DNA of 49,920 nt from Rhodospirillales bacterium. GTDB taxonomy: Bacteria; Pseudomonadota; Alphaproteobacteria; TMED109. The stretch spans positions 1-49,920 of the forward strand of contig VXPW01000012.1 of assembly GCA_009839325.1 (NCBI GenBank), read 5' to 3'. Shown piece by piece: positions 41,925 to 49,920 of the stretch. How positions within the stretch are numbered: position 1 is the stretch's first letter; each line of letters starts with the position of its first letter. The notes beneath the pieces are model-generated. The model had not been told where the DNA came from, ran no database searches, and worked only from the letters and a program-made list of their open reading frames with translations. The position numbers were made by a program, and so were the translations under genes.

Positions 41925-42586
41925 CGGCGTTCCCCGCCCACGCAAATACAGCGTCGGTGCGGTGGACGGTGTCTGCCGCGCGGGCTCCGTCAGCTCCGTA
42001 GATATTTCCGTCCACTGTGCTTGCGTCGCCGCCCGTTCGAATGAAACCGTCGAGCGGCCACACGATGGCGTAGGGAAGCTCGTTGAAGGCACTCCCGAAG
42101 CACGCCAGCGCGAAGCTGCGGCCAAACGTTTGCAGGTCAAGCGACAGGGAATCGTCGCCCTGTCGCCCGTAGCGACCGCATAGACGCGACCATTGGATGT
42201 CGCGCGCCCGGGCGTGCCGATATCGGCAGGCGCGCCGCGATGGGCGTCGGTGTGGACGGTGGCAAGGATCATGCCGTTGCGGCTTCGAAGTCCAGTTCGA
42301 ACGCACCTCTGTAGGTCGCGCCGTGGACGAAGGCGTTCGTGCTCCACCGGCCCAGGTCGTCCGGCCTGTCGCCTTCGGACAGGCGGTGGCTGAACAGGGC
42401 AAGCAGCGCGTCGCGCTCCAACGCGTTCAGCCGGGCGTAGAGCTGGACGGTGCCGTGCATGATGTATTGCGGATCCGGCAAATGTGCCTGCACGGCAAGG
42501 ATGTGCCGGATATCGTGCGTCATCAGCGCGGCGTTGCGGAAGAGTGGGCCGTACCAGACCTTGCCATGGTCGCTGTAGGTCAGATC
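41893..42586 (-). pseudogene. Broken gene of unknown family
   Basis: Natural-looking protein sequence appears on the minus strand in consecutive frames: GKVWYGPLFRNAALMTHDIRHILAVQAHLPDPQYIMHGTVQLYARLNALERDALLALFSHRL (from 42586 to a stop at 42269), then in another frame MILATVHTDAHRGAPADIGTPG, then in a third GRSFALACFGSAFNELPYAIVWPLDGFIRTGGDAS and a stop at 41893. No frame has a ribosome site, and the first part begins right after a stop without a start. I read this as one decayed gene with at least two frameshifts; I do not recognise the family. Its 3' end overlaps the small membrane protein gene on the other strand. Confidence 0.4.
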
Positions 42587-42615
42587 TCACCTGCTCCCGG
42601 AGGGTGGTCCACAGA

Positions 42616-43485
42616 ATGACGGAAGAATCCACGACCGCAACACCACACAGGACTGAAGGACTAGGCACGGACCCGGTCACGGCGCTCCCCGAGAAGATGG
42701 CGACAGGCCCGACCGCAGCCATCTTTGCTGAGATACGCAAGGTCATGCAGATCCCGCTGCTGACCTCGATTTGGCGCACGCTGGTGAGCATCGACAGGGG
42801 GTTGCCGACGGTCTGGGCGGCCACCAAGCCGATTTACCTGTCTGGCCTGCCGGATGCAGCGCTCGGCCGTCTATCGCGTGCCGACATCTTCCCGGTGCCG
42901 GCGCCCTTGGGGGCCGATCAACTGGCCGACGCCGGCATGGACGCCGAGGAGTTGCGAGCCGCACTCGGCATCATTGATGCGTATACCCGGTCCAATAGCC
43001 TCAACATGATGGCGTTGAGTGGCCTGGTGCTGTCGCCGGTCGGCCCGAGCCCGGCCGATTCGATCCCGGCGACGGCGCCGGTCCTACCGAACCCGCCGGA
43101 GCTACTCGAAAAATCCGAGATCGCTCCCGACGTCTGGATGCGGTTGGAACGGGTGAACCGTCTCGGCGCAGGCGCAAACTCCCGCGGTGTGGCGACCCTG
43201 TGGCGCCACCTCGCGCACTACCCCGGCCTGCTCCGGCTGATCAACCACGCCTTCGCACCATTGCAAACGAATGGAACGATCGACCGCGCCATGCAAGAAG
43301 TCTTTGAGCAATCGCAAGCTGAAGGCGTCCGACTTGCCCATTTTCGGGGCGATATCAACGTGATTCCCGAACCTGCGACGGAAATGGTCGCCACCTACGT
43401 GGCTGGCCCGAGCGGCGTCGGGCGCATGGTCACCCTCGGACACGGTCTAGCCCGGTGGTTGCGGCAATCGGAGCCGGCTGGATAG
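42616..43485 (+). CDS. DehI-like (group I haloacid dehalogenase family) protein
   Basis: A 289-residue, all-helical, cytosolic protein. The segment FAEIRKVMQIPLLTSIWRTLVSIDRGLPTVWAATKPIYLSG, and later LADAGMDAEELRAALGIIDAYTRSNSLNMMALSGL, follow the two pseudo-repeat helices of DehI dehalogenases (E-I-xxxL-(V/I)P...FP..LP..W and L..AG.....L......Y...N...L). DehI removes halogen from D- and L-2-haloacids through an activated water. The similarity is pattern-level from memory, and I cannot confirm the catalytic Asn/Asp pair, so the activity is unproven. ATG at 42616; GGAGGG lies ~13 bases upstream, a little far. It sits alone among decayed genes. Confidence 0.55.
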   Translation: MTEESTTATPHRTEGLGTDPVTALPEKMATGPTAAIFAEIRKVMQIPLLTSIWRTLVSIDRGLPTVWAATKPIYLSGLPDAALGRLSRADIFPVPAPLGADQLADAGMDAEELRAALGIIDAYTRSNSLNMMALSGLVLSPVGPSPADSIPATAPVLPNPPELLEKSEIAPDVWMRLERVNRLGAGANSRGVATLWRHLAHYPGLLRLINHAFAPLQTNGTIDRAMQEVFEQSQAEGVRLAHFRGDINVIPEPATEMVATYVAGPSGVGRMVTLGHGLARWLRQSEPAG

Positions 43486-44003
43486 CGACGTTCGCTCAAT
43501 CCGATTCGCACGAACCCGTTGTCAATAGTGCAGTAGTGGGCAGGCCGCACAGTGGCCTCACCGGCAAATCGAGTGCTTGGTCGAAACCTTGCCGACCAAG
43601 GAGTGAATTCCCGTGCCAACAGGTAAGGGCCCTCTGCCCCACCGTGGCAGGTTGCGAGATCCTTGCCGAGGTCCGAGAGGCGTATCCCAGCGTGTGGCAG
43701 GTGCCGGCGATGCTACCGCCGTCTAGAAATCGGTCGAAGTGGCGGTCAGGGACGCTGCTACCGCCAAACCTACTTACGACCCGTGCGATAGGAACGATTA
43801 GGCCCTTGGGCCGCGAGGGACTTACTGGTCAGAAACCTTCCTCGAAACCCTCTTCCTCAGAGGACATCGTCCGGGGCGTACTAAGTGGGCAGTTGGTGTA
43901 ACAGGCAATCAGCCTCTGGCGCTGGCTGTTCGTTGTTTGGTTTAGGATGCCGTTACTTGGTATATGCCGTATTTGTCATCTATTATGAATTGAGACGACA
44001 AAT
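43486..44003. other. Region before the HipB-like gene
   Basis: No supported gene between the DehI-like gene and the HTH gene; a 148-codon plus frame has unnatural composition. The last 40 bp contain the operator-like repeat listed next. Confidence 0.5.
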
Positions 44004-44010
44004 ATGGCAT
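43964..44010. promoter_or_regulatory. Long inverted repeat at the HipB-like gene promoter
   Basis: ATGCCGTATTTGTC (43964-43977) and GACAAATATGGCAT (43997-44010) match as inverted arms at 13 of 14 positions, with 19 bp between them containing TATTAT as a possible -10. The right arm overlaps the ATG at 44004. HipB-type regulators repress their own operons through such palindromes. Confidence 0.6.
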
Positions 44011-44393
44011 TTTCGATGAGATCCCAGCGTGCACAACGAGCGTTACGCCAGGTGGGTGAGAACCTGAAGACCGCACGGCTAAAGCGCAGAATGGCCATCA
44101 AGGATTTTGCGGACCGAGTCGGCGTGTCAGCACGAACAATCATGCGCCTCGAAAAGGGCGATGCCGGCGTCGGCACCGGAACGCTGGCCATGGCGTGTCT
44201 CGTTCTGGGCGGGATTGATCGGCTCAGCGATCTGTTCGATCCTGCTTCGGACGGCACCGGGTTGCTGCTGGAGCGCGCCTCGCTGCCAAAACGAATCGTG
44301 CGAAGACGGAACAAGGCAAGCGGTCGATCCACGTCAGCGGATAAAGAGAACTGGACAGGCGGCCAATCGGATGATGAAGGCATGGGCTTCTAA
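44004..44393 (+). CDS. XRE/HipB-type DNA-binding antitoxin
   Basis: A 129-residue HTH_3 protein: LRQVGENLKTARLKRRMAIKDFADRVGVSARTIMRLEKGDAGVGTGTLAMACLVLGGIDRLSDLFDP is a standard Cro/C1-type five-helix domain of the kind that precedes hipA. The C-terminal ~45 residues are basic and disordered-looking (KRIVRRRNKASGRS), longer than in HipB. Start ATG at 44004; a second ATG at 44016 would free the operator's right arm. It is followed at once by a hipA fragment, so the regulator outlived its toxin. Confidence 0.88.
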   Translation: MAFSMRSQRAQRALRQVGENLKTARLKRRMAIKDFADRVGVSARTIMRLEKGDAGVGTGTLAMACLVLGGIDRLSDLFDPASDGTGLLLERASLPKRIVRRRNKASGRSTSADKENWTGGQSDDEGMGF

Positions 44394-44629
44394 GGCCCGA
44401 GGCCGTCGTCGCACTGGGCCAGGCGAAGCGTGTGGTTGGCCGGCTGCGTTTCGAGAGTGATGGCCGGCGACAGCATTCCCAGTTCGAATACGACCGCGAA
44501 TGGCTCAGTTCGGAAGACAGCTTCCCGCTTGCGCCCGGACTGCCGCTCCGGACGGGAGGCTTCTTTGCCGCCGCGCGGCATTCAGCGCACCCGATCCGCG
44601 AGTTTCCAACAGCTGGAACTGATGCGTGA
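44382..44629 (+). pseudogene. hipA N-terminal fragment
   Basis: In one frame from about 44398 the translation reads PEAVVALGQAKRVVGRLRFESDGRRQHSQFEYDREWLSSEDSFPLAPGLPLRTGGFFAAA, the N-subdomain of HipA-like Ser/Thr kinases (ending in the 'PLRTG..' block). It lacks an in-frame start, since the likely ATG at the end of the hipB-like gene is one base out of frame, and it stops at TGA 44627-44629, before any kinase domain. About 80% of the gene is missing. Confidence 0.75.
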
Positions 44630-44774
44630 CCGGCAGCGCGGGAACCTCCCCGCAGGGAAGTCCGGCAATTCCATTCCAAAGTGGGGATCAGGTCAGAGGC
44701 CTGGGTAAACGGGTATACGATCCCCTAGGTAAAGGCGGGCGGGCCGGCAATCTAGCGATGCGGAGGAAAGAACC

Positions 44775-45758
44775 TTGAGCAAGACGACCGTCAAGGCAAT
44801 TCGAATTCACCAGACGGGTGGGCCGGACGCCATGCGCTGGGAGGATGTCGCCGTCGGCGCTCCGGGCGCGGGCAAGGTGCGTCTCCGGCATACCGCAGTC
44901 GGGCTGAACTACATCGATGTTCAGCAGCGGTCCGGCGGCTATCCGATGAAGGACTTGCCGGTCGTCCTAGGCATGGAAGGTGCCGGCGTTATCGAAGAGG
45001 TCGGGCCCGGAGTGACCGGTTTCGTTGCCGGCGACCGCGTGTCCTACTGCATGGAGCGCGGCAGCTATTCCGAGCGACGGGTGATCGGCGCCAAGTGCTT
45101 GATAAGGCTGGACGACAAGACGACCGAAGAGATCGCCGCTGCCGCCACGCTCCAGGGGCTGACCGCGCATTACCTGGTGCGCGACCTGTACAAGGTGAAA
45201 CCCGGTGACATCGCGCTTGTCCACGCTGCTGCCGGCGGTGTCGGGCTGCTGGTCTGCCAGTGGGCGAAGCATCTCGGCGCGACGGTGATCGGCACGGTCG
45301 GGACCAGGGAAAAGGCCGCGCTGGCCGAAGCTCACGGATGTGACCACCCGATCCTCTATCGCGAGGTCGATTTCGGCGAAGCGGTGCTTGAACTCACCGA
45401 CGGAAAGGGCGTCAACGTCGTCTACGACTCGGTCGGCAAGGACACGTTCGACAGAGGCATCGACATATTGGCCGAGCGCGGCTGGATGGTGTCCTTCGGC
45501 CAGTCCTCGGGCCCGGCCCCGGCTCTGAATACCGCCCGTCTGGCGATGAAGGCGCAGCATGTGACCCGCGGTGGCCTGTACTATTTCGTCAAGGACCCCG
45601 AGGTCCGTGCGCGAAACGCTGCGGAACTGTTCGGCCTGATCGCCGACGGAGTCCTGAAAGTCGAAATCAATCAACGCTACCAGCTGAGCGATGCAGCTCA
45701 GGCCCACACCGACCTTGAAGCACGCAGGACCACCGGCTCAACGATTCTGACGCCCTAA
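44775..45758 (+). CDS. NADPH:quinone oxidoreductase (zinc-free MDR family)
   Basis: A 327-residue quinone oxidoreductase (zeta-crystallin/QOR type) of the medium-chain dehydrogenase superfamily. Visible features: MRWEDVAVGAPGAGKVRLRHTAVGLNYIDVQQRSGGYP at the N-terminus; LGMEGAGVIEEVGPGVTGFVAGDRVSY without the structural zinc cysteines; and the cofactor loop VHAAAGGVGLLVCQWAKHLGATVIGTVG. It reduces quinones or acts as an enoyl reductase with NADPH. The TTG start is well supported by GGAGG 8 bases upstream. It is the first intact metabolic gene after the decayed accessory region. Confidence 0.95.
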   Translation: MSKTTVKAIRIHQTGGPDAMRWEDVAVGAPGAGKVRLRHTAVGLNYIDVQQRSGGYPMKDLPVVLGMEGAGVIEEVGPGVTGFVAGDRVSYCMERGSYSERRVIGAKCLIRLDDKTTEEIAAAATLQGLTAHYLVRDLYKVKPGDIALVHAAAGGVGLLVCQWAKHLGATVIGTVGTREKAALAEAHGCDHPILYREVDFGEAVLELTDGKGVNVVYDSVGKDTFDRGIDILAERGWMVSFGQSSGPAPALNTARLAMKAQHVTRGGLYYFVKDPEVRARNAAELFGLIADGVLKVEINQRYQLSDAAQAHTDLEARRTTGSTILTP

Positions 45759-45883
45759 GCGACCCTGCCGGTCTGCGCACGAAGCTGTCTGCCCCTGCGC
45801 GACGGCGGCGCACAGAGGCCGGCCGCGAATGTCAGCACGGCGACGCTACGAACGGATCGCACCCGTGCTTGGAGAATTTGATC

Positions 45884-46672
45884 ATGCCGCCAGACGCCTT
45901 TGATGTAACCGACAAGGTGGTGTTCATAACCGGCGCAGGACGGGGCATCGGCAAGGGCATTGCCCAGGTCCTCGCCGAGGCGGGCGCCGACGTCGCCGTC
46001 AATGCCCTGACCCCCCGCCACGTCGAGAGCGTCGCGGCCGAGACCGCCGGCGCCAGTGGTCGACGCGTGGTTCCCGTGATCGCGGATGTCACCAAGAATG
46101 ACGGCGTGGAGCAGGCGGTGGGTGCCGTCATGGATGCCTTCGGACGGATCGACGTGCTGATCAACAATCTGGGAGACGCCATTCGCAAGCCGCTGGTGGC
46201 CCTGCCCGGGAAGGAAACTTCCGCACTGACCGACGAGGAACTCGACCTCGTCATGGACGTCAATCTGACCGAGGCGATCCTGTGCACGCGAGCCGTGGGG
46301 CCGCACATGCTGGCGCGGCGTTCCGGCAAGGTGATCAACATCTCGTCCTGGACCGCCCGGCAGGGCGGGGGCGACATGGTCGTTTACTCGATTGCCAAGA
46401 CCGGCCTGGCGGGCTTTACCCGGGCGCAAGCGCTCGAATGGGCGCCATATGGCGTGCACGTGAACAGCATCGCGCCAGGCATCTTTCCGGATCCGGTAAC
46501 GGTCGGCGACGATGGCGTGCAGCAAGCCAGGGACATGGCCGCCCGGAGCGTTCCCTTGGCACGTCCCGGTGAGTTGCGCGAGGTGGGCTATCTCGCGCTC
46601 TATCTCGCCTCCGCCGCGTCAAACTACATGACCGGACAGACCATCTTTCTTGATGGCGGCATGAGTCTGTAG
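45884..46672 (+). CDS. Short-chain dehydrogenase/reductase
   Basis: A 262-residue classical SDR: cofactor motif TGAGRGIG, NNLG in place of the usual NNAG, the catalytic Ser in INISSWTARQGG, and YSIAK (Tyr, Lys). The ending LASAASNYMTGQTIFLDGGMSL is the usual one for glucose-dehydrogenase/FabG-like members. ATG 45884 follows GGAG by 9 bases; an in-frame TTG at 45869 is less likely. The substrate is not predictable. It follows the quinone oxidoreductase gene by 125 bp on the same strand. Confidence 0.93.
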   Translation: MPPDAFDVTDKVVFITGAGRGIGKGIAQVLAEAGADVAVNALTPRHVESVAAETAGASGRRVVPVIADVTKNDGVEQAVGAVMDAFGRIDVLINNLGDAIRKPLVALPGKETSALTDEELDLVMDVNLTEAILCTRAVGPHMLARRSGKVINISSWTARQGGGDMVVYSIAKTGLAGFTRAQALEWAPYGVHVNSIAPGIFPDPVTVGDDGVQQARDMAARSVPLARPGELREVGYLALYLASAASNYMTGQTIFLDGGMSL

Positions 46673-46803
46673 GTCGCTGCGCTGTCCGAAGATTGAACCC
46701 GCAGACGCGACCGGCGTTCACGACCAGCCCCGCCGCTACCGTGGGAGTATTAGACCTCCGGGCGGATATGGCGGCCAGCTAGCGCGCCCCGACCGGGAAC
46801 AGG

Positions 46804-46846
46804 GCCACGGCCAGGACCGCCATCCTCCGCGGCCATTGGCCGTGGC
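46804..46846. terminator. Long hairpin between convergent SDR and FAH-family genes
   Basis: GCCACGGCCA and TGGCCGTGGC form a perfect 10-bp stem around a 23-base loop that can itself pair. It lies between convergent genes, where a bidirectional terminator is expected; there is no T-run. Confidence 0.4.
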
Positions 46847-46865
46847 GTGTTCGTCCGAGGCGACC

Positions 46866-48038
46866 CTAATTCACGTCGCCGGCGATCGGGACGATCTCGA
46901 CCTGGATGCTGCCGAGATAGGTCCCGGAAGCGTCGATCCGATCACCGACCTTGAGGTAGGTGCCTGCGGCTCGTTGCGAGTCGGCCCAGGCCTCGACCGC
47001 GGCGCGGATGTCGGCCGCGCTCATGGCGGCGGGGTCATCGGGCGGCGCTGGCGCGCGAAAGGCGGTGCCGGACGGTGTGCCGGTGAGCAGCACCATTCCA
47101 GGCTCCCAGGCGCCGCGCGGCAGCAGGCGTATCGGTGCACCGCGGTAGGAAAAGTTGCGGCGCTCTTCGGCGGTCAAGGATCGGCGGATCAGCGCGTCGG
47201 CGTCTTCGGTCATGCTGCTGACCCGTTCCTGCTGGCGGGTCTCGCCATTGACGGCAAGGCGAATCTCGACCTGGTCCTGGAAAGCAGACCGGTCAAACGG
47301 CACCACGACGTAATTTGCCATCTGCATGCGGTCGGGGGCGCTCTTCGCGATGGCCAACGAGGCGACTCCCGCATCGCTCTTAACGACCCCCGGGTACAGA
47401 TTGCCGACCAGGCTGTAGCGGTCGGTCATGTCCGTGACCAGGACGAAACCGATCACTGCGTCGTCGAGATCGGCCGCCGAGGCGATCGGCCGGTCCACCA
47501 CCACGCCGAGCTCGACCTCGTAATCGAGCAGGCCGCCCGGCGTGTTGGCTGCTTGTGCGACCGACGGTCCGCCGGGAGCGAATTTCGCGAACAGGAACGG
47601 CTGTCGCGGGGGCGCCCCGGCCTCGACCGCATGGGCCGGGTAGTTGACCGCGGTCGCGACGTGCTGTCCCCGCGTGTCCAACGGTCTGATCAGGTCGGAC
47701 TTGGCAAGGTCGAACGCCTGGCCGCTGCTGACCGCATCGCCGACCAGCTTGACCAACTCGCTCAACGAGGTTCCGGCAAACAGGTCCAGCGGCTGGCTCG
47801 GGTAGATGGCGAGGGCAACACTCAGGTCGACTGCCGTTACGGTCTCTCCAGCGTCCCGTACCACCGCGAGCACGTGCGGCCCGCCTTCGACCATCGTCCG
47901 GGCCAACGTGAGTCCTTGATCGAGCGGCAGGATCCTGGCGTCATCCTGTGCGGAGACCGCAGTCGGACCAACGCAGACCGCAATCACGAAAATCGATGAG
48001 AGCTTCACGAGGTCTCTGACGATCGATAGGCGGCGCAT
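46866..48038 (-). CDS. Exported fumarylacetoacetate hydrolase (FAH) family protein
   Basis: A 390-residue protein. After a Sec-type signal peptide (LVKLSSIFVIAVCVGPTAVSAQ) it has an N-terminal ~100-residue domain and a FAH catalytic domain: LDYEVELGVVVDRPI with the metal-binding Glu pair, GFVLVTDMTDR with Asp, LLTGTPSGTAFRAP, and YLGSIQVEI. Family members cleave C-C bonds in 1,3-diketo acids or act as decarboxylases or isomerases with Mg2+ and are normally cytoplasmic; a signal peptide is unusual. The ATG at 48038 lies ~8 bases after a G-run. It is divergent from the marR-type gene, which may regulate it. Confidence 0.85.
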   Translation of the reverse strand: MRRLSIVRDLVKLSSIFVIAVCVGPTAVSAQDDARILPLDQGLTLARTMVEGGPHVLAVVRDAGETVTAVDLSVALAIYPSQPLDLFAGTSLSELVKLVGDAVSSGQAFDLAKSDLIRPLDTRGQHVATAVNYPAHAVEAGAPPRQPFLFAKFAPGGPSVAQAANTPGGLLDYEVELGVVVDRPIASAADLDDAVIGFVLVTDMTDRYSLVGNLYPGVVKSDAGVASLAIAKSAPDRMQMANYVVVPFDRSAFQDQVEIRLAVNGETRQQERVSSMTEDADALIRRSLTAEERRNFSYRGAPIRLLPRGAWEPGMVLLTGTPSGTAFRAPAPPDDPAAMSAADIRAAVEAWADSQRAAGTYLKVGDRIDASGTYLGSIQVEIVPIAGDVN

Positions 48039-48320
48039 CTTCCAGTCCCCCCAACAGTGAGCCACAGCGACGGCCTGACGTTTAGTCGCGCGAAGGAGAG
48101 TGTCAAGTTACAGCGGCACTGCCTTTCGACCTGGGCCAGTTGCCGGCCGCCGGCACCGAAACGTCTGCCGGAAGTCTGGTTCCTGAAGCGCCGTCGCCCC
48201 ACCGATGGCTAGGTCTCCCGACGCGAACCCGGCCGCGGTCATCTCGACTCGCGTGCCGGCCGATACGCGCCCGCGTGTATAGTTTTGGGGGCTAGTGACC
48301 GTGTGCGAGGACATGACTCG

Positions 48321-48785
48321 ATGGGCACGAAACCGCCCGGAAGCAGGGAGACTGCGGACTTCGACCTTCACTCGTTCTTTCCCTATCTCGTCCGCATCTA
48401 CTACCGCGCAGTCAGCTCGTCGATCACCGACATCTACGCTTCCCGCTACGGTCTATCCGTCTCCGAGTGGCGCACCATGGCAGTCCTCGGAACCGATCGG
48501 ATCTCCGCCACTGACATCGTCGCTCGGTCCAGCATGAACAAGGTGAATGTCAGCCGCGCCATCAACGGGCTGCGCGAGGCGGGTTACCTGCGTCGCGAAA
48601 TTGACGACAGTGATCGGCGCCGGGCAGTACTTCGCCTCACGGACGACGGCCTCGACGTGCTCCGCACCCTGATCCCGCTGGTGCGTGAACGTGAGGCACA
48701 GCTGTTGAGTGGATTGACCGACGCGGAACGGACCGCCTTGGTGCGGCTCATGGAGAAAGTACGCAGCAACGCCGCGGCTCTTTGA
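48321..48785 (+). CDS. MarR-family transcriptional regulator
   Basis: A 154-residue MarR protein. The winged helix spans YGLSVSEWRTMAVLGTDRISATDIVARSSMNKVNVSRAINGLREAGYLRREIDDSDRRRAVLRLTDDG, with the wing DSDRRRAVLRLT being the family signature. GAGGA lies 9 bases before the ATG at 48321. MarR regulators typically repress divergent neighbours until an aromatic acid binds; the FAH-family gene upstream and the fumarylacetoacetase nearby make an aromatic or homogentisate signal plausible. No clear palindrome was seen in the 255-bp divergent region. Confidence 0.93.
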   Translation: MGTKPPGSRETADFDLHSFFPYLVRIYYRAVSSSITDIYASRYGLSVSEWRTMAVLGTDRISATDIVARSSMNKVNVSRAINGLREAGYLRREIDDSDRRRAVLRLTDDGLDVLRTLIPLVREREAQLLSGLTDAERTALVRLMEKVRSNAAAL

Positions 48786-48786
48786 G

Positions 48787-48803
48787 GCGAAGCCCGGCTT
48801 CGC
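48787..48803. terminator. Hairpin after the marR-type gene
   Basis: GCGAAGCC, C, GGCTTCGC is a perfect inverted repeat 2 bp past the marR-type stop, between it and the convergent VOC gene. No T-run follows. Confidence 0.45.
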
Positions 48804-48955
48804 ACCTCGGGACTGGAACATCACCCATCGCCGTTTCTGCGCTGACGATCGCCCGGGGTCTCGAGGGCGGAGGCAGGGGATCGGTTAGACGGGAACGGGA
48901 ATCAGCGTTGCACCTGATGTCCGGCCACGGCTAGGGAGCTTGGCGAGGCCGCCGA

Positions 48956-49498
48956 TCAGTCGTCCTGGAACTCGGCCTGGTGCAGCCACGCGGCATGTTG
49001 CGGGGCGCGGCGGGTTTCGGACCACTCCTCCAGCATCGCCCATTTGACGGCGTCGAGCCTGGCCAGCTTTTTCCCTTCGTCCGGATCCGGACAGGCAAGT
49101 TCGATCCGGTGGCCGTTCGGATCGAAGAAGTAAATCGAATGGAACAGCGAATGGTCGGTGACCCCGAGAACCGGGATGCCGTTCGCCTCCAGACGACTCT
49201 TGAAAGCGAGCAGGGTCTCGTAGTCCTTGACCTTGAACGCGATGTGCTGGACCCACTCGGGGGTATTGGGATCACGCCCCATCTGCGGCTTGGTCGGCAG
49301 CTCGAAGAAAGCGAGGACATTGCCGCCGCCCGCATCGAGGAAGACGTGCATGTACGGGTCCGGTTCGTGCGTCGAAGGCACGCGGTCTTCCGCGATCGCC
49401 AAGACGAAGTCCATGTTCAGGTTCGCGACGTACCAGTCGACGGTCTCCTTGGCGTCGTTGCAGCGATAGGCAACGTGGTGGATATGCTCAACGTTCAT
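48956..49498 (-). CDS. VOC-superfamily (glyoxalase/dioxygenase fold) protein
   Basis: A 180-residue VOC protein with two beta-alpha-beta-beta-beta modules. Metal-ligand candidates: His in IHHVAYRC (N-terminal strand), His in VQHIAFKV (second module) and Glu in NGHRIELACPD (last strand). Such proteins include glyoxalase I, extradiol dioxygenases and epimerases. GGAGG lies upstream of the ATG at 49498. It lies next to a fumarylacetoacetase gene on the same strand, so a step in aromatic-ring or 2-oxo-acid catabolism is plausible, but it is much shorter than HPPD and is not that enzyme. Confidence 0.9.
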   Translation of the reverse strand: MNVEHIHHVAYRCNDAKETVDWYVANLNMDFVLAIAEDRVPSTHEPDPYMHVFLDAGGGNVLAFFELPTKPQMGRDPNTPEWVQHIAFKVKDYETLLAFKSRLEANGIPVLGVTDHSLFHSIYFFDPNGHRIELACPDPDEGKKLARLDAVKWAMLEEWSETRRAPQHAAWLHQAEFQDD

Positions 49499-49624
49499 GG
49501 TTCATCCTCCGCCGGACGGCTTGCCCGCCCGGCTGCGTGCTGAGACCGACACTCCCGGGGGTTCGCTCCAGAGTGCGCCGCCGCACCAGCGGCCGACGGT
49601 CGATTGCCGAACGGCCGCGGCACG

Positions 49625-49920
49625 TCAACAGCCCCACGCCGCCCTGCGGGGGGCGGGGTCGATCTTGCCCGTACATTCGCCGAAACCGACCCGGTAGCCG
49701 TCGCCCTGTGCCCAGCCGGTGAGCGTCAGCGTGTCCCCGTCCTCGATGAACGTGCGCGTCTCGCCGGTGTCCAGCTTGAGCGCTTCCGTCCCTCCCCAGG
49801 TAATCTCCAGGAGCGATCCGTACTGGTGTTGCTCCGGTCCCGAGATGGTACCGGAGCCCAGCAGGTCACCCACGTTCATGCGGCAGCCGCCCACTGCGTG
49901 ATGCGTGAGCTGCTGTGCGG
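49625..49920 (-). CDS. fahA: Fumarylacetoacetase, C-terminal part (5' end outside window)
   Basis: The frame is open to the right edge and reads AQQLTHHAVGGCRMNVGDLLGSGTISGP, then GSLLEITWGGTEALKL, GETRTFIEDGDTLTLTGW and GDGYRVGFGECTGKI before the stop at 49625. This is the conserved C-terminus of fumarylacetoacetase (long FAH form), including the GSGTISG loop and the RTFLEDGD/GYRIGFG segments. The enzyme cleaves fumarylacetoacetate to fumarate and acetoacetate, the last step of tyrosine/homogentisate degradation. Only about 98 residues lie in the window. The VOC gene follows 126 bp downstream on the same strand. Confidence 0.93.
   Translation of the reverse strand, partial: AQQLTHHAVGGCRMNVGDLLGSGTISGPEQHQYGSLLEITWGGTEALKLDTGETRTFIEDGDTLTLTGWAQGDGYRVGFGECTGKIDPAPRRAAWGC

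Noticed and set aside
1-49920. CRISPR array or rRNA operon
   Set aside because: No series of regularly spaced repeats and no rRNA-like stretch was seen.

Overview
The window is GC-rich (clearly above 60% by eye) chromosomal DNA that looks like an alphaproteobacterium. The best evidence is the block at 22.7-29.1 kb: tRNA-Phe, yacG, maf, infA, a UPF0262 gene, hisD, short-form hisG, a DUF2948 gene, murA and dcd. The genes are tightly packed, several stop/start codons overlap as GTGA, and UPF0262 and DUF2948 are families known mainly from Alphaproteobacteria. The genus cannot be read from the sequence alone.

Layout. 0-4.4 kb: a metallophosphoesterase cut by the left edge, an HNH nuclease, a DUF4143-type ATPase with an unusual C-terminal extension, then decayed DNA holding a TraV-like conjugation lipoprotein remnant and a nonsense-riddled copy of the 3' end of the secreted-protein gene at 6.05 kb. 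4.4-14 kb: a flavin monooxygenase, the secreted protein, a LuxR-type regulator, an M19 dipeptidase, a lipoprotein with a metzincin zinc motif and a transferrin-binding-like tail, and a membrane-anchored alpha/beta hydrolase. 14.2-19.8 kb: two tandem paralogues that join a GAF/PAS histidine kinase, a receiver and an OmpR-type DNA-binding domain in one chain. 20.4-22.8 kb: an AbiE toxin-antitoxin pair bracketed by about 110-bp degenerate repeats, one abutting the 3' end of tRNA-Phe and the other carrying a copy of that 3' end. 22.7-30.8 kb: the housekeeping block plus an MsbA-like exporter. 31.1-34.3 kb: a complete polar amino-acid ABC importer. 34.7-35.5 kb: a Phd/VapC pair. 35.6-38.3 kb: a porin / FMN-binding / PepSY-type membrane protein operon behind a Fur-like palindrome.

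38.7-44.7 kb is the most unusual part. It opens with a tRNA-Thr(GGT) gene split by a 228-nt group I intron at U36/A37. Directly downstream lies an accessory region full of toxin-antitoxin and defence genes, many broken: a DUF6036 nucleotidyltransferase pair, a TIR-like fragment, MntA with a frameshifted HEPN toxin, a small membrane protein, a DehI-like protein, and a HipB-like regulator with a truncated hipA. 44.7-49.9 kb returns to metabolism: a quinone oxidoreductase, an SDR, a secreted fumarylacetoacetate-hydrolase-family protein, a MarR regulator, a VOC-fold protein and the 3' end of a fumarylacetoacetase gene. The last genes suggest aromatic amino acid or homogentisate breakdown.

How it fits together: ordinary translation, cell-wall, histidine and nucleotide genes are interrupted at two tRNA genes by accessory DNA. 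Regulators sit beside their probable targets, several with visible palindromes or direct repeats. I saw no CRISPR array, rRNA, intact transposase or integrase.
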